Source: Bacteroidia bacterium
Lineage (GTDB): Bacteria > Bacteroidota > Bacteroidia > J057
Direction of reading: 5' to 3'
Assembly (NCBI GenBank): GCA_022760475.1
Contig: JALEFZ010000088.1
Coordinates: forward strand, 186,001-250,000
Length of the DNA: 64,000 nucleotides
Shown here: positions 51,993 to 60,740 of the stretch, piece after piece
How the letters are laid out: every line of letters begins with the position of its first letter
Numbering within the stretch: position 1 is the first letter of the stretch
Made by a program: the position numbers and the translations under genes
Notes under the pieces: generated by a model
Told to the model about the DNA's origin: nothing
Databases searched by the model: none
The model's input: the letters and a program-made list of their open reading frames with translations, nothing else

Positions 51993-52024
51993 AACCCTGA
52001 CAGGGTTATAAGCCTGTCAGGGTT
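51993..52024. repeat. Palindromic intergenic repeat CCCTGACAGG
   Basis: AACCCTGACAGG (51993-52004) and CCTGTCAGGGTT (52013-52024) form a perfect 12-bp stem with an 8-nt loop. There is no T-tract. From memory, such CCCTGACAGGG palindromes recur between genes in many Bacteroidetes, so this is likely one copy of a genome-wide repeat, which may also act as a terminator. Confidence 0.6.
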
Positions 52025-52042
52025 AAAATAAAAAATTTCAGC

Positions 52043-52570
52043 ATGAAGCAAAGTGGACGATTCATATATTTATCAATTGCCATAATGGCCTTCTTTCTCC
52101 TTTCCTGCGAAAACTTCAGCGGCGAAAGCCTGAAAGGCTCCAACTGGACGGCCTCTTTCAAAAGAGGAAGCTCTGATACAAGCTCGCTCTCCCACAACTG
52201 GGTCGAACCTGAACTCATTATCAAAATGAAAAATGAATCGGATACCGCCTGTATATATCCATATTTTGAGTTCTATCCCATTGAATACAAGGCTTTTATT
52301 GAAAAAAAGCTGATGAGCTATCTCGTACTTAGGGCCACTACCTTTCCGCCAGCCCCTCGTATTTTTGTTAATGAGAACAGCCTTGTCTTTGCATGGATCA
52401 TGTTCTCTGACAGACGTTTGCGCATTGACAAGGATTTGAGGGATTACTTGAAAACCACAGATGTCATCAACGCGGAGTGTTGCTATTGTGAAGAAATCCT
52501 GGATGCTGTCCAGGAGAAGTATGCCCTCAAGGAAGAGGACAATGTTGGAGAGAAATCAAAATTCTGGTAA
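52043..52570 (+). CDS. Lipoprotein, unknown
   Basis: The product has 175 residues and a lipoprotein signal (FIYLSIAIMAFFLLSCEN, Cys about 24). The mature protein has a stretch ESLKGSNWTASFKRGSSDTSS and later paired Cys residues (NAECCYCEEILDAV, about 149-162). No family is recognised. Its 3' end overlaps the next gene (start 52542) by 29 bases. Confidence 0.7.
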   Translation: MKQSGRFIYLSIAIMAFFLLSCENFSGESLKGSNWTASFKRGSSDTSSLSHNWVEPELIIKMKNESDTACIYPYFEFYPIEYKAFIEKKLMSYLVLRATTFPPAPRIFVNENSLVFAWIMFSDRRLRIDKDLRDYLKTTDVINAECCYCEEILDAVQEKYALKEEDNVGEKSKFW

Positions 52571-53069
52571 CTTACTTTCCATGACTTATTTCCTCATTAC
52601 TGGCTTACTCTCCATTCCGGTGGTAGTTTTCGGTTGGGATCAGAACCGGAGACGTAAGGCAATGAAACGAATTCTCGCTTCGCTTCAGCAGCTTGAAAAG
52701 AGGTACGAAAATCTCAGAAATCAGCACATGGCCATTGCCATGACTTCAGATGGCCAGGAAATAGAGAAAATGAAAGGCTTTATCGAAAAGGTTTTGTTGA
52801 TCATGAAGCCTGAAATGGATGCCTTTATCAATGAGGCCATGCTGCTGGAAGGCTCTGGAATTCACCTCCAATCTCCCAATTCTCTTTTCCCAAATGTCGT
52901 TTCCTTGGTAAATAAATATATCGTCAGGAGAAATAGGGTTTCCCCAAAGGAGCGAAGCAAAGCATCTGAAGAATTTCATTTAGAGGCTAGCGCTGCTTTC
53001 AAGGATTCGATCAGCGCAGATATCGAAAATCGCATCCTCAATTGGGAAGCTGGTAATCCCATAGGCTAG
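52542..53069 (+). CDS. Single-TM coiled-coil protein, unknown
   Basis: Start at ATG 52542 (MLERNQNSG; another in-frame ATG lies shortly after) gives 175 residues. A single transmembrane helix (MTYFLITGLLSIPVVVFGW, about 14-32) is followed by a basic RRRKAMKR segment, a coiled coil (LASLQQLEKRYENLRNQHMAI) and a helical C-terminal domain. The basic residues after the helix suggest that the C-terminal part is cytoplasmic. It overlaps the upstream lipoprotein gene, so the two are likely functionally paired across the inner membrane. Confidence 0.65.
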   Translation: MLERNQNSGNLLSMTYFLITGLLSIPVVVFGWDQNRRRKAMKRILASLQQLEKRYENLRNQHMAIAMTSDGQEIEKMKGFIEKVLLIMKPEMDAFINEAMLLEGSGIHLQSPNSLFPNVVSLVNKYIVRRNRVSPKERSKASEEFHLEASAAFKDSISADIENRILNWEAGNPIG

Positions 53070-53271
53070 GCATTTTTTTTAAAGAGCTATTTCTATCTGA
53101 TTTACATTTTTTTCTGCTGAAAATTCATTTTGCAGTACATAAGCCTATTTGTTGTAAGAATTGGCCTCAAATGGAAATAGACTACTGGATATATTGTAAT
53201 TAATTGTATTTGTAAAGTATCGATAATTGAAATAAATCAATGCTAAATAATACGATTAATAGTTTCGCCAG

Positions 53272-54750
53272 GTGAATAAGACCCTTATAACGCCACCAAA
53301 GAATCCGATTGTGATGATTCTGCAAATTGCAGGACTCATAATAATCCTTTTGGGCATGGGGTTCATCATGGCAAAGGCAGGACTATTGGCCGCTATGGGA
53401 TTTGCAGCCTTGCCATTGGTGGGAGCATATCTGGTTTGGCATTTCACACAGCCTCAAATTGGGTTGTGGATCGCACTTGGATTGTGTACCGTATCAGCAG
53501 GACTAACAAGATATATTCCTCTGCCATGGGGCTTATTTATAGATATTTTTTTAGCGCTTACCTGGTTGACCTTCATTTTCCAAAAATTTTCTTACACCGA
53601 TTGGTCGCCACTGAATCATGACTTCATGAAGTTTACCCTGGTTTGGTTCGGCTTTATGTGTTTTGAGTTGGTCAATCCAGAAGCCAAAAGTTTTGTCGCA
53701 TGGTTTTATGCGATGCGTAGCATTGGGATTGATATGATCATGACTATTGGAATGATTTTCCTTTTGTTACCGCATCACAAAAATCTGACAAAGTTTATCA
53801 ACTTTATTTGCTGGATTTCTATCCTCGCAGCGATCTGGGGAATGAGGCAAAAATTCATTGGAACTGATGCCGCAGAAAACAGATGGCTAGCCAAGGAAGA
53901 AAATGGTTCTACCCATATCCTCTTTGGAAGCCTGAGGACTTTCTCCTTTCACAGTGATGCTGGACAGTTTGGGGGAAATATGGCCATGATGACCCTTGTT
54001 GCAGGTATTTTGGCCATGGGACCAGGTAGTATTTGGAGGCGAGGCTTCTTTGCTATTACCTCTGTATTATGCTTGGTAGGCTTTGGTATTTCCGGTTCAA
54101 GGGGAGCTTTGGTTTGTCCAGCCGTGGGAGGAATTGTCTTCCTGTTTATGAAGAAAAATTTTAAAATCCTGATACTGGGATTTATCGTAGGGGGAAGCCT
54201 GTTTTATACCTTGAAATACACCTTTGCCCTACAAGGCGTGGAGGCAGTCAGGAGGATGCGGACCGCCATGGACCCAGATAATCCTTCCCTACAAACCCGT
54301 TTACGGAACCAAAAGACCTACCGCCGCTATTTGGCAACAAGGCCAATAGGAGCTGGAATTGGGTCGGCTGGTTATTGGGGAAAGCGTTTCAGTCCTGGCT
54401 CGGTGCCAGCAGAAACTGCCACAGACTCATATTATGTCCGAGTCTGGGCAGAAATGGGCATCATTGGTCTTTTGTTCAATATCGCTTTCCTGGGCTATTG
54501 GATTGGAAGGGCTGGAAACATTATCTGGCATCTGAGAGATCCTGTACTCATTGCCCAAACTACAGCCATCTATTGTGGAGCTATAGGCATGTTTTTTAGC
54601 AGTTATGGAAACCAAATTCTAAGTGGATTTCCTACCAATATGTACATCTATTTTGGCATGACATTCACCGTTATGGCCAGAACATTTGAACAACAAAAAA
54701 TAGAGGAAAATTTGTTTCAACCGGAAGAATTAGAGCATGCAAAGACCTGA
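53272..54750 (+). CDS. O-antigen ligase / Wzy-type polymerase
   Basis: The start is GTG at 53272. The 492-residue polytopic protein has about 11 transmembrane helices and a large extracytoplasmic loop (about residues 315-400) that carries QTRLRNQKTYRRYLATRPIGAGIGSAGYW. This Arg-rich loop with a GxGxGS-type turn is typical of the Wzy_C / O-antigen ligase family, which joins undecaprenyl-linked sugar chains to each other or to lipid A. Which of the two it does cannot be told. It heads the 53-64 kb polysaccharide locus and overlaps the following glycosyltransferase gene by 14 bases. Confidence 0.85.
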   Translation: MNKTLITPPKNPIVMILQIAGLIIILLGMGFIMAKAGLLAAMGFAALPLVGAYLVWHFTQPQIGLWIALGLCTVSAGLTRYIPLPWGLFIDIFLALTWLTFIFQKFSYTDWSPLNHDFMKFTLVWFGFMCFELVNPEAKSFVAWFYAMRSIGIDMIMTIGMIFLLLPHHKNLTKFINFICWISILAAIWGMRQKFIGTDAAENRWLAKEENGSTHILFGSLRTFSFHSDAGQFGGNMAMMTLVAGILAMGPGSIWRRGFFAITSVLCLVGFGISGSRGALVCPAVGGIVFLFMKKNFKILILGFIVGGSLFYTLKYTFALQGVEAVRRMRTAMDPDNPSLQTRLRNQKTYRRYLATRPIGAGIGSAGYWGKRFSPGSVPAETATDSYYVRVWAEMGIIGLLFNIAFLGYWIGRAGNIIWHLRDPVLIAQTTAIYCGAIGMFFSSYGNQILSGFPTNMYIYFGMTFTVMARTFEQQKIEENLFQPEELEHAKT

Positions 54751-55699
54751 TATACAAGAAAAAAACTGGCCACTGGTGTCTATCGTTTCTGTGAACTGGA
54801 ACCAAGCAGGTCTTACCAGGATAATGCTGCAGTCCCTCAAGGAATGTAGCTATCCTGCCCTGGATATATGGGTCGTAGACAATGGTTCTTCCAAGGGCAA
54901 CCTAAAGGAATTGAAGTCCGATTTTCCTGAAACAAATTTCGTCATCAGTCCTGAGAACCTGGGCTTCGCAGGGGGCAACAACCTCGCCCTTTCAAGGGCA
55001 AGGGGCAAGTATGTACTCTTGCTCAATAATGACACCGAAGTAGATAGAGACTTCCTTCAGCCCATGGTGGAATTGATGGAAAAGGATGAGAACATCGGTA
55101 TCGTAAGCCCCAAAATTTTCTTCTACGACGATCCTGAAACCCTTCAATATGCAGGTACAACCCTGATCCATCCCATCACCAATCGAGGGAAAAAGTTTGG
55201 ATATGGAGAAAAAGATACCGGAAAGTACGACCACATAGTCGAAACAGGTTTTCCGAATGGTGCTTGTATGTTGGTGCGGGGCAAACTCTTTGAAGAGTTG
55301 GGCTTGCTCTACGAAAACTACTTCCTCTATTACGAGGAGCACGATTTTGCACACAAGGTAAGGGTCGCTGGCAATAAGATATTCTTCCAGCCCAAGAGCA
55401 AAATTTACCATAAGGTGTCTGCAAGTACAGGTAAAGCAAGTCCATTGAAGACCTATTACTTGCATAGAAACAGGCAATTATTCAATCGAAGGAATTTTAA
55501 AGGATCAACATTTCTTTTGAGTAGTCTCTACTATTTCCTGGTAGCGACTCCCAAAGCCTTGTTGACTCACTTGCTTTCCATGGATACCAAAAGGGCTTCA
55601 GCTATTTGGAGGGCTACCTTTTGGCATGGAAAAAATCTGAGTACTCCCAAGGAGCAGCCTTCATCACTAGTTAAACCGGAAATCATTTTGTCGAGATGA
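54737..55699 (+). CDS. Family 2 glycosyltransferase
   Basis: The 320-residue cytoplasmic enzyme has the GT-A fold of the rhamnosyltransferase-like GT2 group: VSIVSVNWNQAGLTRIML, WVVDNGSSKGN, ENLGFAGGNNLALSRA, the LLLNNDTEVD acidic motif that coordinates the metal and sugar nucleotide, and a later GFPNGACMLVRGKLFEELG block. It adds one sugar to the lipid-linked repeat unit. It overlaps the upstream polymerase gene by 14 bases and the downstream glycosyltransferase by 4 (ATGA). Confidence 0.92.
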   Translation: MQRPDIQEKNWPLVSIVSVNWNQAGLTRIMLQSLKECSYPALDIWVVDNGSSKGNLKELKSDFPETNFVISPENLGFAGGNNLALSRARGKYVLLLNNDTEVDRDFLQPMVELMEKDENIGIVSPKIFFYDDPETLQYAGTTLIHPITNRGKKFGYGEKDTGKYDHIVETGFPNGACMLVRGKLFEELGLLYENYFLYYEEHDFAHKVRVAGNKIFFQPKSKIYHKVSASTGKASPLKTYYLHRNRQLFNRRNFKGSTFLLSSLYYFLVATPKALLTHLLSMDTKRASAIWRATFWHGKNLSTPKEQPSSLVKPEIILSR

Positions 55700-56877
55700 A
55701 CATAATTTTGAGCATCATAGAATGGCTGGTATTGCTTCCCCTCCTTTTTACAGCTGGCTATCTTTTCTTTTTTGCTGTGGCAGCCTTTATCAACAAAAAA
55801 GTAAGTATTGGAAGCAATGAGCTTTTAGATAAGCAAGTCGCTTTGCTCGTTCCTGGATACAAAGAAGATGCTGTAATTGTAGACACAGCTTCCAAACTCC
55901 TGGAGCAAAGCTATCCGGCAGAGAATTGGGATCTAGTAATCATTGCGGACTCTTTTCAGTCCGATACCCTTGAAAAACTCAGGGAAATGCCATTGGTTTT
56001 GCTTGAGGTATCATTTGAAAAAAGTACCAAGGCCAAAGCTCTGAATGACGCCATGAGACGGCTGGGGGACAGTTATGACATTGCTGTAGTCCTCGATGCC
56101 GATAACATCGCAGAACCCGATTTCCTTTCCAGGGTAGTAGAGGCCTGGGAGGATGGAACCTGCGCCCTTCAATGCCATCGAACGGCCAAAAATGACCAAA
56201 CTGCCACCGCCATGCTTGATGCCATTAGTGAGGAGGTGGCCAATCACATATTTTGTAGAGGACATCGAAACCTAGGGCTTTCATCCCGCCTGGTAGGTTC
56301 AGGAATGGCCTTCGATTACTACATTTTCAAGAAATTCATGTCAGAGATTGATGCAGTTGGGGGCTTTGACAAAGAATTGGAGTTCAGGCTATTGCAGTCG
56401 GGGTATACCATCGAGTACTTGTCTGATGTCTGGGTCTATGACGAAAAAGTCAGCAAAGCCGAAACCATGCAAAGACAACGATTGAGATGGATTGCAGCCC
56501 AATACCATTACTTGAACAGGTTTTTTAAGGTTTCTATCCTGGACTTTTTTAAGAAAGGAAATGCAGATTTTCTGGACAAAACCCTTCAAATGATTTTGGT
56601 TCCAAGGTTAATGCTCATTGGCCTTTCTTTCATGGGCATGCTGGCTTCCCTCATTTGGGGAATTCCTTCCTTTACCGCTGGCTGGCTGGCCAGTTTTGCG
56701 CTGGTTTTCGCTGCTTACCTCATCGGAACTCCTGGAAGATATTTTACCCTAAAAAGCCTGAAGGCTCTATTGAGCTTACCCAAGCAAATCATCCTGATGC
56801 TGATTGGCATGAGGAAGGTCGGCTCTGCAAATAAAAAGTTTATCCATACGCCTCACGGCAATGTTTCCTCCCAATAA
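55696..56877 (+). CDS. Membrane family 2 glycosyltransferase
   Basis: The 393-residue protein has an N-terminal helix (IIEWLVLLPLLFTAGYLFFF), a GT-A domain with the acidic motif AVVLDADNIAEPDF, a QRQRLRW motif (QxxRW, about 255) typical of processive or integral GT2 enzymes, and two or three C-terminal helices (MILVPRLMLIGLSFMGMLASL, WLASFALVFAAYLIG). QxxRW favours a cellulose-synthase-like chain extension or a glycosyltransferase that works at the membrane. It overlaps the previous gene by four bases and precedes the acyltransferase by 9 bases. Confidence 0.9.
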   Translation: MNIILSIIEWLVLLPLLFTAGYLFFFAVAAFINKKVSIGSNELLDKQVALLVPGYKEDAVIVDTASKLLEQSYPAENWDLVIIADSFQSDTLEKLREMPLVLLEVSFEKSTKAKALNDAMRRLGDSYDIAVVLDADNIAEPDFLSRVVEAWEDGTCALQCHRTAKNDQTATAMLDAISEEVANHIFCRGHRNLGLSSRLVGSGMAFDYYIFKKFMSEIDAVGGFDKELEFRLLQSGYTIEYLSDVWVYDEKVSKAETMQRQRLRWIAAQYHYLNRFFKVSILDFFKKGNADFLDKTLQMILVPRLMLIGLSFMGMLASLIWGIPSFTAGWLASFALVFAAYLIGTPGRYFTLKSLKALLSLPKQIILMLIGMRKVGSANKKFIHTPHGNVSSQ

Positions 56878-56886
56878 CTACTGAAA

Positions 56887-57534
56887 ATGAAGGAATTAAT
56901 TTCTAAAGAAAGAGAAAAAATCGCCCTTGCCAATGGTCTTTCAATCGGGAGCCTGAAGGTAAGTTTTCTTCTGCTGTCCAGGCTGTTGGAACTGGGGTGG
57001 AATTTTGCTTTGAGCAGATGGAGACTGCGTCGTGTAAATGAGTTGGGCAAAATTGTTTTTACAAGAAAAAAGCCGACCATCCTCAATTCAGGAACCATAA
57101 AAATCGGAAATCTGGTCAGGATCTGGTCTAATGTAAACCGTGTCAGGCTGGCTGTAGGAAAGGGCGCAGAACTGACAATAGGAGCAAATACCAGATTAAA
57201 TGGTCCTACCATTTCTGTTAGCCACAAGGTACATATCGGCAAAAACTGTCGGATAGCTCCTCATGTGATCATCATGGACAGCGATTTCCATGATGTGAAT
57301 GACAGACTCGCCGAAGGCAAGGGGGGAAGTATTGTCATAAAAGATGGCGCATGGGTGGCTACAAGGGCAATGGTCCTGAAGAATGTAACCATAGGAAAGG
57401 GGGCAATTGTAGCCTCTGGTGCCGTGGTTACCAAAGATGTACCGGACTATTGTGTCGCAGGAGGGGTACCAGCGAAAATCATCAAACGGCTGGAAGTACC
57501 TGCTGAAGGTGAAACTGAAAAAGTGCTAGGCTGA
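56887..57534 (+). CDS. Hexapeptide-repeat O-acetyltransferase
   Basis: The 215-residue protein carries left-handed beta-helix hexapeptide repeats (for example IKIGNLVRI, LTIGANTRLNG, VHIGKNCRIAP, SIVIKDGAWVATRAMVLKNVTIGKGAIVASGAVVTKD) and ends with the usual CVAGGVPAKIIKR block. Such enzymes transfer acetyl or other acyl groups from acyl-CoA to sugars. A basic N-terminal region of about 60 residues precedes the helix. Its stop codon overlaps the start of the 46-residue membrane protein by one base. Confidence 0.92.
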   Translation: MKELISKEREKIALANGLSIGSLKVSFLLLSRLLELGWNFALSRWRLRRVNELGKIVFTRKKPTILNSGTIKIGNLVRIWSNVNRVRLAVGKGAELTIGANTRLNGPTISVSHKVHIGKNCRIAPHVIIMDSDFHDVNDRLAEGKGGSIVIKDGAWVATRAMVLKNVTIGKGAIVASGAVVTKDVPDYCVAGGVPAKIIKRLEVPAEGETEKVLG

Positions 57535-57674
57535 TGTTTGGAGAAGGCTTTCCCTTTGACCTTGTGCTATTTACCCTGACGATCTTTACCATTTTTGGAG
57601 TAAATGTTTCCAAGGCTGAACGTCAGAAAATGTTGGAAGAAAAGGAAAAACAAGAATTAGAGAATGAAATTTAA
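57534..57674 (+). CDS. 46-residue single-TM small protein
   Basis: This short gene starts at ATG 57534, overlapping the last base of the upstream stop codon (TGATG), and ends at TAA 57672-57674, overlapping the start of the flippase gene (ATG 57664). The product begins MFGEGFPFDLVLFTLTIFTI, a hydrophobic helix (about residues 6-25), followed by a basic and then acidic tail (SKAERQKMLEEKEKQELE). The tight overlaps on both sides make chance unlikely and suggest translation coupling. Its role is unknown; it may bind or stabilise the flippase or a glycosyltransferase. Confidence 0.75.
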   Translation: MFGEGFPFDLVLFTLTIFTIFGVNVSKAERQKMLEEKEKQELENEI

Positions 57675-59004
57675 AAACATCCGAATACCAGAAAGCGCAT
57701 TTGCCATGATGGCGCAGGCTGCCCAGATGCTGGGAGCACTGCTTGTCATGCTGATGCTGGTCAGGATGTTTCCCAAAGATATTTTTGGACAATGGGTCTT
57801 GTATCAGTCTTTGGTTGCACTGGCAGAGATGGCACGGATGGGTTTTGTCCAAAATGGAATGGTCAGGTATGCACAGTCTGAGCCAGGGCAGTACCGACAA
57901 ATCCTATCTGGAGGTTTGACCTTGCATTTTTTGGTGGGACTGGGACTTTGGGGATTATTGGTAAGCTGCTCCCCCTACTTAGCGGGAATCTGGAAGAGTG
58001 AAATGCTCCCACAACTGTGTATGGCGTATGGTTTTACCCTATTTAGCCTTGGTAGCCTCAGGTTTCTTGAATACGTTCAAATGGCCAATAAGGATTTCAG
58101 GGGAGTTTTTGGGGGAAATATGATAGCGGGTTTGAGTTACGCCTTAATGGTGGCTTATTTCTTTTTTTCGAAGAATGAGATGAGCCTTGTTTGGGTCATT
58201 TTTATGCAGGGCATTGCTGCACTCTTCGGCTGCTTTTTTGTCCTCTTCTTCCGAAAAAGATTTTTCACCTTTGGTTCCTTGAAATTCGACTGGCTGAAAA
58301 AGCTGTTTCACTACGGGAAGTTCTCCCTGGGAACCAATCTGAGCTCCATGCTTTTGCAGCGCGTGGACATCGCTATGATTGCCTACTTTATCAATCCAGC
58401 TGCCGTAGCTGCCTACAACATCGCCGGAAAGGCACCAAATTATATGGAAGTTCCACTAAAAGGAGGTGCGCAATATTTTTTCCCAAAGATCGCGGAAGTT
58501 TACAAGAAAGAGGGGAAAAAGGCTACGGGTGATATGTATGCGCAAGCCATGGGCATGATGCTGGCGATCAATATTCCCATATTTCTGGGAGCGCTTTTAT
58601 TTGCCGAACCCATTCTATGGATACTGGGAGGAGCGGATTATACCGCTTGGGAAGTCAAAGTCATCTTGTATGTATTGTTATCCAATACATTGATCAAGCC
58701 ATTTGCACGGATGTTCGGAACCGTCCTGGACGCCATTGGTAAACCAGAGGTTAATTTCCGCATGGTGGCAGGTTCGATTTTTCTGAATGTTGGAATGAAC
58801 CTTCTTTTTGTCCCCGCTATGGGGGCTTTGGGGGCAGCCATAGGAACCATTCTGGCTATGATTCTGATGAACATAATTTCTATTCAAATTCTTAAAAAAC
58901 ACATTCACATTAATCTTCAACTGATCTTTCACTGGATCAGAAATTATTATTCGAGAGCATTGAGCATCATTCGTTTACGGACAATTGGGGCTCCCAAAGT
59001 CTAG
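57664..59004 (+). CDS. Wzx-type polysaccharide flippase
   Basis: The 446-residue protein has about 12-14 transmembrane helices and the layout of the polysaccharide-export (PST, MATE-like) family. Marks are an early SAFAMMAQAAQMLGALLVML helix, a central KKLFHYGKFSLGTNLSSMLLQRVDIAMIAYF block, and the second-half repeat with GAQYFFPKIAEVYKKEGKKA. It flips undecaprenyl-linked repeat units across the inner membrane in Wzx/Wzy-dependent assembly. It is encoded after the 46-residue membrane protein, overlapping it by 11 bases, and six bases before another glycosyltransferase. Confidence 0.9.
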   Translation: MKFKNIRIPESAFAMMAQAAQMLGALLVMLMLVRMFPKDIFGQWVLYQSLVALAEMARMGFVQNGMVRYAQSEPGQYRQILSGGLTLHFLVGLGLWGLLVSCSPYLAGIWKSEMLPQLCMAYGFTLFSLGSLRFLEYVQMANKDFRGVFGGNMIAGLSYALMVAYFFFSKNEMSLVWVIFMQGIAALFGCFFVLFFRKRFFTFGSLKFDWLKKLFHYGKFSLGTNLSSMLLQRVDIAMIAYFINPAAVAAYNIAGKAPNYMEVPLKGGAQYFFPKIAEVYKKEGKKATGDMYAQAMGMMLAINIPIFLGALLFAEPILWILGGADYTAWEVKVILYVLLSNTLIKPFARMFGTVLDAIGKPEVNFRMVAGSIFLNVGMNLLFVPAMGALGAAIGTILAMILMNIISIQILKKHIHINLQLIFHWIRNYYSRALSIIRLRTIGAPKV

Positions 59005-59010
59005 ACATCT

Positions 59011-60189
59011 ATGTTTAAGTTGTTGTTTTGGGTATCCCTGCTTCTGTTATTGTACACCTACCTCGGCTATGGCCTTGTGCTTTGGCTATTGAGGAAATTA
59101 AAACCAGCAAAGGAAGTTCCTCCAATAGAAGAGGAGGAACTTCCTGAGCTTACCTTTCTTGTTGCTGCTTACAATGAGGAAGACATCATTAAGGAAAAAA
59201 TTGAAAACACCTTCACCCTGGATTATCCCAGGGAGAAGATACAATACCTCTTTGTTACGGATGGATCCAATGACCGCACAGGGGAGATCATCTCTTCCTT
59301 CCCGGAGATCCAATGGGAACACCGGGATGAACGCAAAGGCAAGATCTCAGCGGTAAACCGTGTGATGCCCCTGGCAAAAACATCCATCACCATCTTCTCA
59401 GATGCCAATGCGATGTTGAATAAGTCTGCATTACGAAACATTGTCAAGCATTACCAAAATCCACAAATAGGAGCAGTAGCAGGGGAAAAGAGGGTAAATG
59501 CCCTTGAAAAAGACAGTGCCAGCTCTGCCGGGGAAAATCTATATTGGCGCTATGAGTCTACCCTTCGAAAATGGGATGGTGAGTTGAATTCAGTCATGGG
59601 CGCTGCCGGAGAGTTGTTCTCCATCAGGACTGAGCTCCATGAAGATGTAGCTGAAGACAGCCTGATAGAAGATTTTATCATGACCATGAAGCTCCTTCGG
59701 AATGGCTACAAAATCGCCTACGCCCCGGATGCTTTCGCTTCAGAAGATGCCTCGGCAAATACTTCCGAAGAATTAAAACGAAAAGTGAGGATTTCCGCAG
59801 GAGGCCTTCAAGCCAGTTGGCGACTCCGCGACTTAATGAATCCTTTCAAATACCCCCTTACTTCTTTTCAGTTCTTGTCGCACCGTGTTTTTCGGTGGAC
59901 CCTGGCACCTTTGAGCTTGTTGGTGCTACTCATCGTGCATCCAATCCTGGCGATCAATGAAGGAGGTTTTTACCTCTATACCCTGATTGGTCATGCCTTG
60001 TTTTATGTGTTGGCTCTGCTAGGGGCGCTGCTGGCAAGGAAAAATATCAAAATCAAAGTAGCATTTGTCCCCTACTATTTCCTGATGATGAACACATCGG
60101 TATTCATGGGGCTAAATAGACTGATTCGGGGGCGTCAAACGACGATCTGGGAAAAAGCCAAGCGGAAGAATCTTGCCGCTAATCGATAG
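59011..60189 (+). CDS. Family 2 glycosyltransferase with C-terminal TM helices
   Basis: The 392-residue protein has an N-terminal anchor (LFWVSLLLLLYTYLGYGLVLWLL), a GT-A domain (LTFLVAAYNEEDIIKEKIENT, FVTDGSNDRTGEIISS, TIFSDANAML) and late motifs EDFIMTMKLLRNGY and RKVRISAGGLQASWRL (QxxxW-like rather than QxxRW), then three C-terminal helices. It resembles BcsA/IcaA-like or membrane-bound glycosyltransferases that build repeat units. Its substrate is unknown. It closes the contiguous block, with a 98-base gap to the receiver gene. Confidence 0.9.
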   Translation: MFKLLFWVSLLLLLYTYLGYGLVLWLLRKLKPAKEVPPIEEEELPELTFLVAAYNEEDIIKEKIENTFTLDYPREKIQYLFVTDGSNDRTGEIISSFPEIQWEHRDERKGKISAVNRVMPLAKTSITIFSDANAMLNKSALRNIVKHYQNPQIGAVAGEKRVNALEKDSASSAGENLYWRYESTLRKWDGELNSVMGAAGELFSIRTELHEDVAEDSLIEDFIMTMKLLRNGYKIAYAPDAFASEDASANTSEELKRKVRISAGGLQASWRLRDLMNPFKYPLTSFQFLSHRVFRWTLAPLSLLVLLIVHPILAINEGGFYLYTLIGHALFYVLALLGALLARKNIKIKVAFVPYYFLMMNTSVFMGLNRLIRGRQTTIWEKAKRKNLAANR

Positions 60190-60287
60190 GAATGTAAGTT
60201 CTTCCCTAAGAAAAAGGGGTTCCATCGAATTTAACATAAATCTAATCCGACCTATTCTAAATTTTGCAATTATAATAAAACACAGTT

Positions 60288-60740
60288 ATGTCAGATAAGA
60301 ATGTAGAAAGTCAACATCAGGTCCTTGTGATTGATGATAGTCCTATGATGAGAAAGTTCTTGCAGGGAATGTTGAGAAGGGATTTTCAGGTTATAGAAAA
60401 AGAATCTGCCGCTCAAGGCCTGGAATGGATCTACTTCAATGATAAGCCCGACCTTGTAATTCTTGACCTCAACATGAAGGGAATGAATGGGCATGAGTTT
60501 CTAAAGCGCATCCAGTCAGACCCTGCCGTCAGTGGCCTGAAGATCCTGGTGCTTTCGGGAGAGAAAAAATCTGCCGAGAGAATCAAATGCCTGGAGTTAG
60601 GAGCGATGGATTATGTCGTCAAGCCATTTAATCCCAAAGAACTTTACCTAAGAATCAAGAAGCTAATAGCCGAACCAGAAGTATTTATCAGTTCAGAACA
60701 AAAAGCCAAAAGCGACGAATGGACGCAGCAAAAAAATTAA
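60288..60740 (+). CDS. CheY-like single-domain response regulator
   Basis: The 150-residue protein is a complete receiver: acidic pair in VLVIDDSPMMRK (Asp16-17), phospho-acceptor Asp60 in LVILDLNMKGMNG, the Ser/Thr position in ILVLSGEKKSAERI and the conserved Lys in YVVKPFNPKE. There is no output domain; about 20 charged residues trail the fold. Its last 22 bases overlap the following sugar-transferase gene, whose own N-terminus also reads like a receiver without the acceptor Asp. This suggests that phosphorylation regulates initiation of polysaccharide synthesis. No histidine kinase is in this window. Confidence 0.93.
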   Translation: MSDKNVESQHQVLVIDDSPMMRKFLQGMLRRDFQVIEKESAAQGLEWIYFNDKPDLVILDLNMKGMNGHEFLKRIQSDPAVSGLKILVLSGEKKSAERIKCLELGAMDYVVKPFNPKELYLRIKKLIAEPEVFISSEQKAKSDEWTQQKN

